Shown here piece by piece: positions 40,101 to 53,569 of a stretch of 64,000 nucleotides of DNA. Source of the DNA: Hexactinellida sp. DTS-2022 (lineage: Eukaryota; Porifera; Hexactinellida). Both the position numbers and the translations under genes were made by a program. The stretch lies in the NCBI GenBank assembly GCA_028753945.1, contig JAPNXP010000005.1, positions 4,712,001-4,776,000 on the forward strand, in the 5' to 3' direction. Within the stretch, counting starts at the first letter, position 1. Each line of letters begins with the position of its first letter. The notes below the pieces were generated by a model. That model was not told the DNA's origin. It did not search any database and worked only from the letters and a program-made list of their open reading frames with translations.

Positions 40101-40163
40101 TGGCGGTGTGAATGAGAATCCTGGAAACAGAGCTTGGTTGGGTGAGGGACCTGAATAAGCCAT
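37143..40163 (-). CDS. HAPSTR1: HAPSTR1 homologue (stress-response cofactor of HUWE1)
   Basis: By family it is a nuclear protein that works with the ubiquitin ligase HUWE1 in stress signalling. Three exons, 40163-39818, 39486-39391 and 37495-37143, give 264 residues in a continuous frame (human about 275). Two related repeats of the family domain are clear: NLWTSFQRVATNLSSLVAGIY... and LHLWPLFHQTASSLTSFYEE, then INIYGRGIEQGIEYG. The C-terminal basic KRANSL ... KKPKF resembles the nuclear-localisation end of the human protein. The 1.9-kb second intron contains the BPI-like gene on the same strand, and the first intron contains a hAT-like MITE. GTATAG ends 5 nt before the ATG. Confidence 0.85.
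37613..39163 (-). CDS. BPI/LBP-family lipid-binding protein, nested in a HAPSTR1 intron
   Basis: This intronless gene gives 516 residues, close to the usual length of two-domain BPI proteins (about 450-490). A signal peptide (MYKCFILFSLSFCLTVVHP) precedes GLGLILTKNGFIEISRIAEE, the start of the first barrel; the second barrel begins near LYVYVSNYTINSALW. By family such proteins bind lipopolysaccharide or other lipids through two hydrophobic pockets in a boomerang fold, outside the cell. The canonical disulphide Cys pair of the first barrel is not obvious. It lies between the second and third exons of HAPSTR1 on the same strand. No acceptor-like AG is close to its ATG. Confidence 0.85.
   Translation of the reverse strand: MYKCFILFSLSFCLTVVHPLNGQTGLGLILTKNGFIEISRIAEELAKCAPSIQIPDVGPFQLKEEHKVIDYDLNVSLHKIKINSLNLSEFSILPSNKSGLSIVLKTSINLQTEAIISGEMFVAVVPIHVSANPTVLLDMVNLDCSISFRIKRNSTGYLELETDSLKSEISVGKLGIKFIGNSPDIWLLNIIDLLVSWGKNLIVKEFRNNLPSVIKQTLSSINLRLKFEIGTFDLRLVHDPVYTNNYIELQCNGTISLPQNNAIYPHLPATFPSLPNSLNNMLYVYVSNYTINSALWSYYKAGLLTLIVSPYTLKPSALTDKLLHLLNTNFFEYILPPLYRYYPNRNLTITVSACSAPSLGFYNDVTGISLNLTMDIKVNESNKFIPVMKLNLATHITSNVYITDEKDELFIKLKVLGFHHDLHLLSVNPILGNIKSVFEKINKLLYDPFFVNLMNKLFENGYNLMPILDNLPIEIVSPNIQVLKGFMLIDSSFKLKSNLIPKYQLPSNVVMEEIRC
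39639..39796. mobile_element. hAT-like MITE, CAGGGTTTCATC family
   Basis: It begins AAGCTTTCATCCAGGC and ends CTGGATGAAACCCTT. The 8-mers ATTGTAAT and ACTGTAAT beside it are a near-perfect target duplication. The interior CGCGCGCCTAGAAAAGTTTCC matches the copy in SIL1. It lies in the first HAPSTR1 intron. Confidence 0.7.
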
Positions 40164-40249
40164 TTGTTCTATACACTAGTTGCTTGTATAATCAATAATA
40201 TAGATAAGTAGCAGTATTGAATAAACCTAGTAATAGTATAGGCAGTGTA

Positions 40250-40412
40250 TTATACAGCCATTTATAAATACGCTCCTAATCCTGATCCAATGTATTAGCC
40301 TAAATCACAAATTAATGTTATGGTATAAGATTCCAAATTTTCGCGTCCTAATTAAAATTTTCCAAAAATAATGCTCCAAAAGGAGCGTCTCGCGCTCCTG
40401 GATAATTCCTTG
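40250..40412. mobile_element. MITE, AGGAGCGTCTCGCGCTCC family
   Basis: It runs from GTGTATTATACAGCCATTTATAAATACG to CTCGCGCTCCTGGATAATTCCTTGG. It lies just upstream of HAPSTR1. The rest of 40420-41220 is AT-rich and shows nothing I can name. Confidence 0.6.
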
Positions 40413-41222
40413 GATATAGGTCCGTACCAGGCAGTACGTTGATATAATATTAAATGAGAAAATAGCTGAATAATATCGTAGTGAAAATACGTTTCTGCAT
40501 GAAGAAAATTACAATCCTTTGGCAAAGAGAGTTGCTTTTATACGTGAAATCCCCATTATAATTACTAGCGTGGTTATTGCATAATAACCCAGAAAGTTTC
40601 AATGTATTATTGCAATGATCACAGGTACAATATTATGAAAGTAAAATAAAATCACTAAACTAGTCAAAATTTAAAACGTGCTATTAACTAACATCTTAAT
40701 GAGAGAGATTTGCAGACTAATATTACGCAAGCATTAAGTCACTAAGGGGACACAATTAAATTATCAAAATAAAAATATTAATGAAATAATCGAGAAAATA
40801 TTATTTCTCACTCGTAGATAGTACGTAGTATATTACTATATAATGTTATTTCCACGAAAATTTCAGGTTAAATAACTAACTGAATAAGATGATCGAAGAT
40901 ATGGAAATTTGGAAAAGTCTTTATTTGTAATTGAACGTAGCTCTTACTCGCAAAATCTGAAAAGTGACTCCATCTTGTAATTTATCCTAATTAGTTTCCC
41001 TTTTATGACTTCGTGCTTAAATGTGATAATATTGTCTATGGAGGTAATTGGGGGTCATGGACTATTCAAATAATTCGACACATAAGTTTACAGTACATCT
41101 TTGTACAAACCACAATGCTGGAGAATCCATTACATGATTACTAGCTTGGATATGACACAAATTATATCTGCTTTTGTAACTTATTAGACAGTTATTCTAT
41201 GTGTGATATTGTGAAACATAAT

Positions 41223-41888
41223 TCAATTAAAAATTGGGTTCTGAGAAGAGTCCCTCACTACAATTCCTCGACAGATTTCTAACCCAGCCTGGTAACAGTC
41301 CTGATGCATTGGAATGCATACATCCCCCATTCCATATTTTATAGCATCCCTTGCTCCGAAATAAATATTATTCTTAAACAGTTTATAAGCGTGCGTTCGC
41401 CTATCCGCTCTTGGGTCCCTTTTGTGCAAACTTCTCAATCCACCAGTCATCGTTGTAATCAGGCATATTTTTGACATTGGTTCCATCCAAGCGGATTCAT
41501 GCAACACGCGAATATCGCCAGTCATCGCTACCTCAAACAATAGACAAGTTATTCTGTCTCTGAAGCAAGTTACGATTGGGATAGAGCGGTATTCAAGTTC
41601 CCGTATACTATTTCTAGCCCATTCAGTGTCTATTTCAGTAGAGTTATTAGTTATAATAGGAGATGTGTTGTTATTAAGGAGAATACAATGAGTTGATAAA
41701 TTCCTCTCACATTCGGTTATATGACTGCATAAAGAATTTAGTAATATATTTGATAAATGGAGCGAATTAATTGTAATAGATGTTATGCCGATATTAGCTT
41801 CTGTGAGGTGTGAAATTTCGATGCAGGGAGAGCTGGAAAATGAACGGAAAGGGGTTTTTAAAACAAATGTGGTCATAAACCGCATCAT
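41223..41888 (-). CDS. Divergent crotonase-fold protein, probably mitochondrial
   Basis: This intronless gene gives 221 residues. The basic, Phe/Ser-rich start (MRFMTTFVLKTPFRSFSSS) looks like a mitochondrial presequence. The core follows enoyl-CoA hydratase/isomerase proteins: SIPIVTCF, then FEVAMTGDIRVLHESAWM, then YKLFKNNIYFGARDAIKYGMGD. It is short for the family (usually 260-300), and the usual AxGGG oxyanion-hole motif is replaced by RDRITCLL. A hydratase activity is therefore doubtful; a pseudo-enzyme or thioesterase-like role is possible. CTATTAG directly abuts the ATGATG start. Confidence 0.6.
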   Translation of the reverse strand: MMRFMTTFVLKTPFRSFSSSPCIEISHLTEANIGITSITINSLHLSNILLNSLCSHITECERNLSTHCILLNNNTSPIITNNSTEIDTEWARNSIRELEYRSIPIVTCFRDRITCLLFEVAMTGDIRVLHESAWMEPMSKICLITTMTGGLRSLHKRDPRADRRTHAYKLFKNNIYFGARDAIKYGMGDVCIPMHQDCYQAGLEICRGIVVRDSSQNPIFN

Positions 41889-42064
41889 CTAATAGTGTTA
41901 AAATTCGCATTTAAACTAAGACCAATTATAATCCCGTATTTATAAATATAAGAAATATCATAAAACATAGAACAATTTTACCTCAAATTTGACACTAAAC
42001 AATTCATGAAATCTCTTCAGACAAGTGTCCATGGTACAGCAAGCAATAACCAATATTTAGAAAT

Positions 42065-44037
<1,973 letters not shown>

Positions 44038-45014
44038 AGTAAGGTGTTATACCCGTAGGAAACTATAACTTATAACAATCTACACATGCATTTATAAGCC
44101 TACAGTACAGTACTAATATTGTCCAATAGCAAAGGCAATTAATTAATTAATGTTCGAAATATAAAAATAAACCAAGGTTGATAAAGTGATGTCTGGGAAT
44201 GAAATTATATATATTGCTACTCTCAACAAATAGTTATGACCCAATAGTAAGAACATATGTTAGCAGCAAAATACTAAAATAGTATACGTACTATAATAAT
44301 AGCAATTTCCTGTGGAGACTATAATTATCTAGATACGTCAGTATAAATGTGTAGAAACAATTGGTATGGCTAAGTTACTCTTGGAGTCTTGGTGATTATT
44401 AAGGATCGTTTTTACAAACAGTTTGAGGTTTAATTGATTCGTTAGGTCGAGTATAATTGACTTATAAAGTAGATTACATATTCCTCAGTTAAAATACTAT
44501 AATGATATTCCTAAAAAGTGACTGGTTTAGTGATTTGTGTGTCTTGTCAGGTGTTTTATGGGGAATTTCAAAGAAACCGTTGGATTTAGGAATATGTAAC
44601 ACATGTAATTTAAAAGTATGAGACATAATAAATCTTTACAGAAATCACCAAGAAATTATATACAGATCTTTAACTCAAATATGAAATGATTTCATAACAT
44701 TATATGAAAGAATATAACCTGATTACATAGACATAAGCCCAAATAAACGACAATCACTTCACCAAATATAATGTATACACGTGTACAATCATAAAAGTCA
44801 AATAATTTCATACGTTTATTTAAAGAAAATATATTTTACTGGTATTATTATGATGCTCCTTGATTGAGTGATAAAATACTAATAGTACATTCAATTGAAA
44901 AAGTTGAAAATTGTGTTCAATATATTCAGGACGAAAAAGAATAGTTTGGAGAGATCATGCAGTCCAAAACGTGGGGTATGTTAGTTATCAAACAGGTGTT
45001 ATTTTTCGTAGCAT

Positions 45015-46072
45015 TCATTTGGTTTGATACCATACATTATGAGGCCGTATGGCAAGTGGTGAGATTATCTGAGGTGGGTTTGTTTTAACTGCAAGGATAA
45101 CTGGTTGCATTATCTGCTGTGTGTTTGGTTCTATTTGAATTGAAGCGTTTGGAGGCGGTGAGTGAGTGGGAGCTATCTGCACAACATCTTGGAACTGAGT
45201 GGAGAATTTGCTCGGGTTTTTTTCTGGTATTTGTTTGGGCAATAGAGATTTAAAAGTGCCCTCTGTATTGGGTGACAAGTTACCCGACTTGTTGCTATTC
45301 TGACTGTGGATATCTCTTCGCATTAAAGAGATACGAAAGGGAGAAGTTAGCGTGTATGGCTCTGCTGGGTATAACCTGTATTGGGGCGTTGGAGCTTTGT
45401 AGAAATCAATGCTAACATTCTCAGAACCCGGGGTCGCTTTCTGGGAGAAGGGAATCGCACGCCGAGACCGGTATGTACCGAAGTTTGGGTATTCGCGTCT
45501 GTAATCGGATCCGTTTGATTTTATTGGTGAATCTAAACGTATTAGTTAGACATGAAGAGAATGAGCAAATTAAGTTATTCAATAATAAAGTTAGACAATA
45601 CAGTCGAAACCAGTTTTTTTAACTAATTCTTTGCATGGAAATAAAGTAAGAAAATCCGATAGTTAGAATAAACCGATTGAAAATACAAGTAACACAAAAA
45701 TTGGAATTTCTTACACATTTAAATAAATAGTTAGTTAGAAAAAACCGATTAGTTTAAAAAACCCGGTGTAAGAAAAACCCCGTTTCGACTGTAGAATTCG
45801 TTTGCGATATATAAACAGATCTTACGTGAGAGTGTTTGGTATTGTGGAGGAGAAGTGATTGAAGTGAATCCTTGCTTTGAAGCTGCATATATCAAGTGTG
45901 TATTCGTGGCATTACAAATTGGGATACCATAAGGAGAGCTCACACAGGGGCTGAAAATAGGACTGATACCTAGCACATCCTCTCGGTCTCTCTTCTGGTG
46001 CGACTGAGTCACCAGGTACCCTGTGGCCTGGTAGCCACGAGGGATAGCGTCGTGAGCAGATGTAGACCGCTC
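45015..46072 (-). CDS. Unassigned low-complexity protein (5' end not found)
   Basis: Two exons fit in frame: 46072-45826 and 45532-45015, at least 254 residues, with GT-AG sites and a MITE (45601-45791) in the intron. The start codon must lie in an upstream exon that I cannot see. The product is rich in Pro, Ser, Asn and Tyr with short Tyr/Arg motifs (DYRREYPNFGTYRSRRAIPF, YKAPTPQYRLYPAEPYTLTS) and a Gln/Pro tail. I recognise no domain. Such Pro/Tyr repeats occur in axonemal and scaffold proteins, but I make no claim. 44040-45010 and 46080-46860 hold no other gene I can support. Confidence 0.5.
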
Positions 46073-46182
46073 CTAGATTTATATAAAGCTTATAGCGTAT
46101 AATGCAATAATGAACGTATGGAAACAAAGTACACTCTGATCTCTCTAATAGTCCACCAGTGGGTAAATGGCCCTAAGTAACT

Positions 46183-46371
46183 ACAATCAACTCCGCTTAA
46201 TTAATAGAACCACCGGTTAATCGATTTCACTGCTTATTCGGGTCAAAATTTCACAGGATTTATAGGACATAATTACAGTTTGGCTTACAATATTTTCGGT
46301 TAATCGGTTTCTCCGGGTAATCGGGTCAAAACAACCCGGTCCCGAGGTGGCTCTATTATGCGGAGTTGTAT
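46183..46371. mobile_element. Pogo-like MITE, CAACTCCGCTTAATAG family
   Basis: It begins CAATCAACTCCGCTTAATTAATAG and ends GTGGCTCTATTATGCGGAGTTG. It is related to the copies at 25469 and 32132. Confidence 0.6.
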
Positions 46372-46862
46372 TAGAGAACATGGACTATTACACATATAGA
46401 AATAGTTGATTTGGACAAGTAAATAAGTAGACTATTAGAAAAGTGGACTATTAATTAAAGAAGTGGACAATTAGAGAGAACAGACTGTACAAACGAATTT
46501 CAATGCAAGTATAATATCGGGTTAGGAATATATAATCATCCCATTTGAAAATAAATCAAATAGGGAAATAATAATAAATTATTGATGCAAATTAAAACCT
46601 CATTTTGTACTTCTAAGTAATTTTTCCCCGCAGAATTAATGGAAGTATTCATTTGCTATGATTTCCATGTTTGTGTGTCTACAGCATATTCAGACAAAAA
46701 TTCACATATTTTGCATCAAAACATTTGTATATCCCATAGCTCAATTAAAGCAACATAATTTTAAAAGAATTTATTAGAGAATTCATTGCATTGCAGTAGA
46801 TATTAAAGTGGTTATTGGGTATTTGTAATTCAGTCCAGAATATTGAAAGGGTTCCAACTGTT

Positions 46863-47114
46863 TTAGAGTCTGTAAATGTAATCGTTTTGAGGGTTGATGA
46901 CCGGTTCATTGAGTATAACAGTGCCGAAAGGTTGTTGCTTTTTTTTCTTATATTTGCTGTACATTAAACATCCACCAACGAATGACATCCAACAAACATT
47001 GAAGGCCATACACGAACAACAGAAAAGGAAAAAAGAGGAGAATAAGACTGATCCAATGCTAATTCCATGTGGATAAGTATCGTTGAAATAAGGTTCTGTA
47101 AATTTAAACGACAT
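46863..47114 (-). CDS. Small single-span membrane protein (hypothetical)
   Basis: An 83-codon frame with a good composition for a real protein: a short polar N terminus (with NDTY, a possible glycosylation site), one long hydrophobic segment of about 32 residues (SIGSVLFSSFFLFCCSCMAF...) rich in Cys and Phe, then a basic KYKKKKQQ stop-transfer and a short tail. I see no homologue. It could also be an exon of a larger gene. 47115-47680 shows no gene. Confidence 0.35.
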   Translation of the reverse strand: MSFKFTEPYFNDTYPHGISIGSVLFSSFFLFCCSCMAFNVCWMSFVGGCLMYSKYKKKKQQPFGTVILNEPVINPQNDYIYRL

Positions 47115-47681
47115 TTGTATGCGGATAATTATTCTAAATATTCACAACTGAATTACGTGTTATTAATAGCTGCGATCACCCAATCAAATTTGATCTAAAG
47201 CAGAGCGATTATAGGCTACCTGTACAACGTAGTATGTATTGCTCAAATTTGATGGTTAATAATTCTCTTCACACTCATACAAGCTTAATTAAGTAAAACG
47301 ACGAATGCTTTAAATATAATTAAAGAATCATCTGAACATCTGCATCAAATTACCCTGTGCTTCCTATCTTTCAATAGTGATCAAATATATTGAAAATCAA
47401 CTAGCAGACTAAAATAACTAGATTTTTTGGTGCCACAATACTGTGCAACAGTGCAAGTATATCCAAGGGAAATATAAATTATATTCAAAGTAGTATAAAT
47501 TAATAATTATGGTTATAACTTATAAGTATAGCGAGGCTTCTAAATTAGTCAACAAGCAACAGTTGATAACGTAAAGTTCAGCTGATCTGTTCGTACTTGT
47601 AACAGTTATTTCTAAGTTTTCAAGGACAATAGTATATTATTTAACGTTTGCATTGAAATACATAATGTGTGTTGCATTGTT

Positions 47682-50356
47682 TTATATGGAATTATGGCTG
47701 TGCGGTTGAATCGGCCAAATTAGCTCCACAACTAATGGAGTCTGGCTCCACTGCGAATAAAGCAACAATTAATTGTCTGGCCTCAATCAATTAAGTATCC
47801 TTACACAACAATGGTAAATTATAATACTCTCGACTTTTCCTTGTTATTTGCATTGTAAATTTGTGGCGGTAATAAAGATGGCAACAGATAGGGTGTAAAG
47901 AAAGTTGCCTGAACTTACCAGTTGGACTGTAGTCCAGTCGAAGACGTAGTCATAGCTGAAACCAATGTTATGAAAAAGATGTCTGAAAAGTTGCCGTAAA
48001 TAGATGTAATCTGGTAAATCTTCAAACTTTAGACTGCGACAGAAGTTCAAATAATCACAGAACTCAGCTAATAGAAAAGAAATCGCTAACTACCAATTAT
48101 ACGAATTAGCATAAATAGAAGCAATTAGACTCACGAGGAAATCCATTGCAAAGTGATTCAATAGGTGTTGATAATTTCTTTTCAGATATTTTTTCATATT
48201 TCTGCTTCTTTGTAGCCGCTTTAAGGCCTTGCCAAGGCAGAGATCCCAGATTGAAATACATCATCACATACCCTAGCGACTCTAAGTCATCTCGGCGACT
48301 CTGTTCTAAAGAATCACATTTATAATCACATAAATAAATCCACACATATTTTATCTTTCGTACACAACTCACCAATTCCATTGTGTGTGTTAAGACTAGC
48401 GTAACGTGCTGTGCCAGTCAAATTCTTATTGTCCTTATAAGGAATATGTTGGTTCGTCTTTGGATCTCGAAATTTCTTTGCCAATCCAAAGTCAATAATA
48501 TAAACAATACTGCTTTTCTTACCCAAACCCATTAGGAAGTTATCTGGTTTGATGTCTCGATGGATAAAGTTTTTGCTATGAATATATTCGATCTTTGACA
48601 CCTATATAATAACTCCATAAAAGTCTATGTAAACACTTTCTAACACTTACACATTATACTAATTTATTAACCAAATAATAAAATGCTATTTTAATTACTA
48701 TACTAAGTTTACGATATCTGTGTAATGTTATTGGAAAAAAATAATTTTATTTCTTGGTAGCTATGCGAAGCAAATGTAAAAGTTGAATTGATGATATCTG
48801 TATAACTGTAAATTTATTTAATTCTTTAGCGAAAATTGTATTTCTCCCCAAAAGGAATCGCAAAATGAAACATTTTTTGAGAAATTCGTATACGAGTGAC
48901 AAAATTAATATCCTGTATAAAAGTGATATGTGATTCATTTTACAAAATAATTCTTTGCAACTAGTCCATGCATAATTACTTGGTTTATCGCATAGGGATA
49001 TCAATTTTCAATCCGTTCAGAACCGACAAATACCTCAAATTAAGTACAATTTTTAATCTAAAACATCTGTGGAATACAAAAAAACACAGCTTTTGTGGCT
49101 GTATCTTAAATTAACAGAATGTATAATTAAATAGAGCAATTCTATTACAACATGCATCGTGTGTGTATCATGGAATTTAAAATAAATCCAACCAAAATTA
49201 CCTAACGAACCATCTGATCAGCTAGTAGCAGTACTGTTTTTATTGAGAACTTTCTACGGCAGAAGTTAAAGAGGTCTTCCAAACTGGGTCCCAGCAATTC
49301 CATCACTAGAATGTTGTGTTCGCCTTCCGTACCACACCAATGGATACTTGGAATTCCAACTAGTTTAATAAAATGGAATTAATTTCACAAATATGCTCAA
49401 CTCATTCAAAAATCAGATATTGGCCACAACTACTGTCACCAGATAGCTACGAAGGCAAATTTAAAATCAGTTCGTTAGAACATTTTATATAGAACATAAT
49501 TATTCAAATATGTAGTCACCTCCTCCTTGCATCATTCTGTAGTATTTGCCTTCTAGCATAAGCTGAGGATGTCTGGCCCGAGTGCTTTCTAGTTTAATCG
49601 CCACCTCTTCGTTTGAGAGCGTGTGTACACCTTATGATAAGGAAACGAATATTTAATGCAGAATAATCTAATGAATATGACCTCGTGTATTGTAACAAAT
49701 AAGTAAACATATTTGGGAGCTAAAAATAACTATATAATTATAGTAATTCTTGGGCCATTCAAATAGTTAGTTTTATAATCGTTATTTCATTCGCCTCGTA
49801 ATTGTCAATAAATAAGTAAACAAATTTTGTAGCTAGAAATAAATTATAATATATTTCTGGGGGCATTCACGAAGTTACTTTTCTAATTGATATCTTAATT
49901 AAGTTATCGCTTGTTAAGGACTTGTAAAATATCAAAGGCACACACAACATCAGATAACTTTAGCCACGTTGAGTTCGGATAAGAGAAATACGATATATTT
50001 CACCTGATGAGAAATATGCTATTGAGAAGCTAAATTCCATTCAAATAAGGGAAAAACGAATATAAATGAATATGGTCTTGTATGTGATTATATAATATTC
50101 CCCATGGAAATGCATATACAAGTAAACGAACTTGTTTATGAAACAAAAATTCCTAATAAACAACTCAATCTTTGAATGAAATAATAGCTCAAAATTTGTA
50201 CTATAAAGAATGAAATAAAATGAAATAATATTCAAATAACTCACCTAAATAAATGTCCCCAAATGACCCGCTTCCAATCTTCCTCCCAAGCCGATATTTG
50301 CCCTGTCCAACTAGTAATTCAGTACTGTCATTCTTCTGGCAACTTCTTGTATCCAT
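47682..50356 (-). CDS. CSNK1A1: Casein kinase 1, alpha-like
   Basis: This Ser/Thr kinase acts, by family, in Wnt and other pathways. Exons in continuous frame: 50356-50245, 49630-49520, 49359-49211, 48601-48373, 48305-48135 and 48067-47919 (307 codons). A likely last exon at 47750-47682 adds 22 residues and a stop; it has a good TTTATTCGCAG acceptor, but the assignment is tentative. Motifs: [12 protein letters not shown]-loop, VAIKLES lysine, [46 protein letters not shown] (CK1 replaces APE with SIN-like), [18 protein letters not shown] and DYVFDW. The C-terminal tail is short, as in CK1-alpha and unlike CK1-delta/epsilon. ACCAG lies 12 nt before the ATG. Confidence 0.93.
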
Positions 50357-50852
50357 GATAAGAATATTCTGGTTAGATATCTCGTTGAAATTTTTGTTGA
50401 AACTGTAATAGGATTCAACCTGCTATTTAGCAAGGAATTTAGTAAGTTTGCTACTATAGAAATCGAAATAAGCAGAGAGCGTTTGAACCACGATTTATAC
50501 TAGTGTGGTGCCTATTCATCATACAAAATGACTTTACATGTTAGTTCATAGTCATTAACCATTGCCATTGAATGTACACGGAATCAGTTCATTCCACTTT
50601 TCCAAATGGATATGCCACTCAAACATAATGAAGAGAACTATGCATTTTTGTTGCAAATTACTTAAATAGTTTTACGGGTAAATCACCTATATGGCTATAT
50701 CAATAATTAGTATAATAGAATTTGCATTCTTTGTCTTGTATAGATAATAACATACATATATTCACATATAAGATATTATCAAAACAAATTTATTGGAAAT
50801 GTATGTACTTATCTTCCTCAGTGAATAATATCGAGTTTCACTCTTAGTTACC
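50357..50852. promoter_or_regulatory. Divergent spacer between CK1 and DHX35
   Basis: These 496 bp separate the last minus-strand gene from the first plus-strand gene, so any promoters for both must lie here or in their 5' introns. The sequence is AT-rich and MITE-free. I cannot point to a specific box. It is the only strand switch in the window. Confidence 0.5.
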
Positions 50853-53509
50853 ATGTCGGTAGGAAAGAATTTTGTAAGGCCGTCCGATCTCGCTACACTC
50901 GAGGGGGAGAGACAGGGCATTAGTTGTGAAGTAGGACAGATAATCGCTTATAACCCGAACAAACATTTATCTATACAACACCAGCAACAAGCTCTGCCTA
51001 TTACGCAGAAGAAGTCAGATATTCTATATCTCATTTCTATGTATCAAGTGGTGATTATAGTGGGGGAGGCAGGCTCGGGTAAGAGCACTCAGATTCCACA
51101 GTTCCTATTAGAGGGGGGTTGGTGCCAGGGCGATAAGATAGTGGGGGTCACACAGCCGAGGAGAGTGGGCGTGCTGACTATAGCGCAGCGGATAGCTGAA
51201 GAGCTGGGGTGTAACGTGGGTAAGTTTGGACAATGGATATTCAACTGTACACGTACAGTCAACTCCCGTTATAACGAAGTGTGAGGGACCGTAGTTTCAT
51301 TTCGTTATAAGCGGAGTTCGATCATAAAAGAGTTCATTATAAGTGGAATTTCGTTATATCCATTTCGTTGTAAACGAAGTTTTAATAATGTAATAAGATT
51401 GAAGGATTCCGGACCATTGAACGACTTCGTTATAAGCAGGTACATACTTAGTTATATCCGACTTGATTATAACGGGAGTTGACTGATATGAATAGCATCC
51501 CAATCAATAAATTCCCATTATTACTCGGTTATAAAACTAAATAACTGCTTATATAGAAGTTATGTATATTCTCAATACGGATAAAGTAGTTACTACGCTT
51601 ATAAACTAAAGGACTTCGTTTTATAACGAGTGTTTCACTGTACTTTTAGTTATTCAAACGTTTTAGCAAAAAGCTGAATGGTGGTTTTATTATCCATTGT
51701 ACCAGTTGGTTATACAATATAATTCATGAAACAATATTTGAATGCATTACCCTCCCTTCTATAGGCGAGACGGTGGGCTACAGAATCCAGTTCGATAGCT
51801 ACGTCACACTTGGACGTACAAAAATAAAACTTCTAACCGACACTTCGCTCTTACAAGAACTAATGAGGGATCCTCTCCTTTCTAACTACTCCGTCATAAT
51901 GCTAGACGATGTGCACGAGAGATCTATATACACAGAAATACTGCTTTCTCTCTTACGGAAGATAATAAAACTTAGGAAAGATCTACGGCTTATAATAACC
52001 TCATCAACTTTAGAAGCCGGGAAATTCAAGTCTTTTTTTGAGCTCCACAAGTCTGATGCTAAAAAGGAGACTTGTGTTGTGTATGGGATTGAAGGTCGAG
52101 TTTGTAACGTTGAGATATTATATACAAAGGTGCCCGTAGCAGATTATATAAAGGCTACGGCTGAATTGGTATTGGAAATACATAGGAGACAGCCACCAGG
52201 TGATGTGCTCGCATTTCTCACAGATGAACGGGAAATCCGTGCGGTAGAAGAGATCATAAACGAATCGGAAAACACGAAAAACAAATCTAACTTGATACTC
52301 TCAGTACACCCACTCCACGCCTCACTTCCTCCTCAAGAACAAATTAAAGTTTTCAAACCTGCCATTGACAGGGCCACTGTAAGGAAGGTAATTCTATCCA
52401 CAAACATTGCAGAGAGTTCTGTTACAATACCTGGTGTCGTATATGTTATAGACTGTGGGTTTGTAAAAATGAATGTCTACCATCCACCATCCGATACAGA
52501 GTTCGTAGCAACCGTACCGGTATCTAGGAATTCAGCCGATCAAAGAGCAGGTCGCGCTGGTCGCATTCGTTCAGGAAAAGCTTTCAGACTTTACACCAAA
52601 CAATCCTTTGACTCACTCGCCAAGGAAACTAAGCCGGAAATCCTACGTGTGAACCTAGCGCCTGTTATTCTCAGTTTAAAAGCTCTTGGTGTGGACAATA
52701 TAGTCCGCTTCCCCTTCCTATGCCGGCCGCCTGCCACTAACCTGGCCAGGGGGCTGGAATTGCTATTCGGCTTGGGGGCCCTGGACAAGAGTGGGTCTCT
52801 GTTAAAGCCACTCGGGCTGCGTATGGCAGAAATGGCACTGCATCCGACTCTAAGCAAAATGCTATTCACTTCCTGTGAGCTGGGGTGCTCGGAAGAGATA
52901 GTCTCCATAGTAGCGCTAATGCTGGTTAGGAATGTGCTGTTAAGACCGGGTAATAAGACATACGACGCAGCACGAGCTCATACCAAGTTTCAAGTCGACG
53001 GTGGAGATATTCTGACTCTGTTGAATGCGTATATTGCATTCTGCGAGGTTGGAAAGAGGATTGAATGGTGCAAGGAACAGTACTTGAATTGGAAAGCATT
53101 GACTCACGCCTGTAGGATCAGAGAAACGCTGGTGTCGGTGTTGGAAACTTTCGGAGAGGTGTTACAAAGCGCGAGTGGCGATGATACGCTCATACGCAAG
53201 TGCATTTATTCAGGACTGTTTCCTAACCTCGCTAAGTTGGTGGGTGGGGGTGTGTATAGCTCTGTGCGGTGTGAAGGTGTGAGAATGTCGTTACACCCCT
53301 CAAGTTGTTTTTCGCGGGAAATGAAGAGACCTGGCTGGATTGTCTTCCACGAAATGAGTCGGTCGAAACAGCTGATTTATATAAATAAGATCACACCTGT
53401 AGAATTCGATTGGATCAGCGAACTGACGTCACACTATTACGATTATGGAACGGAGAGAGAAATCGAGATAAGGCGTAAAAAACCGCGATTAGTAGATTCA
53501 CCCGAGTGA
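50853..53509 (+). CDS. DHX35: DEAH-box RNA helicase DHX35
   Basis: This is a spliceosome-associated DEAH helicase. Two exons, 50853-51219 and 51765-53509, give 703 residues, the same length as human DHX35. Motif I is GEAGSGKST (71-79), motif Ia TQPRRVG, motif V STNIAESSVTIPGVVYVIDCG, motif VI QRAGRAGRIRSG. The HA2 and OB-fold regions follow (LAPVILSLKALGVDN, YLNWKALTHACRIRE, HPSSCF). Odd points: motif II reads DDVH in place of DEAH (about 170-173), and motif III reads SST in place of SAT (about 202-204). The intron holds a CAACTCCCGTTATAACG-family MITE (51256-51484). TCTTAG ends 5 nt before the ATG. Confidence 0.93.
51256..51484. mobile_element. Pogo-like MITE, CAGTCAACTCCCGTTATAACG family
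   Basis: It begins CAGTCAACTCCCGTTATAACGAAG and ends TTATAACGGGAGTTGACTG in the DHX35 intron. A decayed CACTG-ended piece follows to about 51640. Confidence 0.75.
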
Positions 53510-53569
53510 GATTGCTTATACCAATTGATTTTCCTAAAATATGAATGATTTTTCTAACAAGTATGAATA

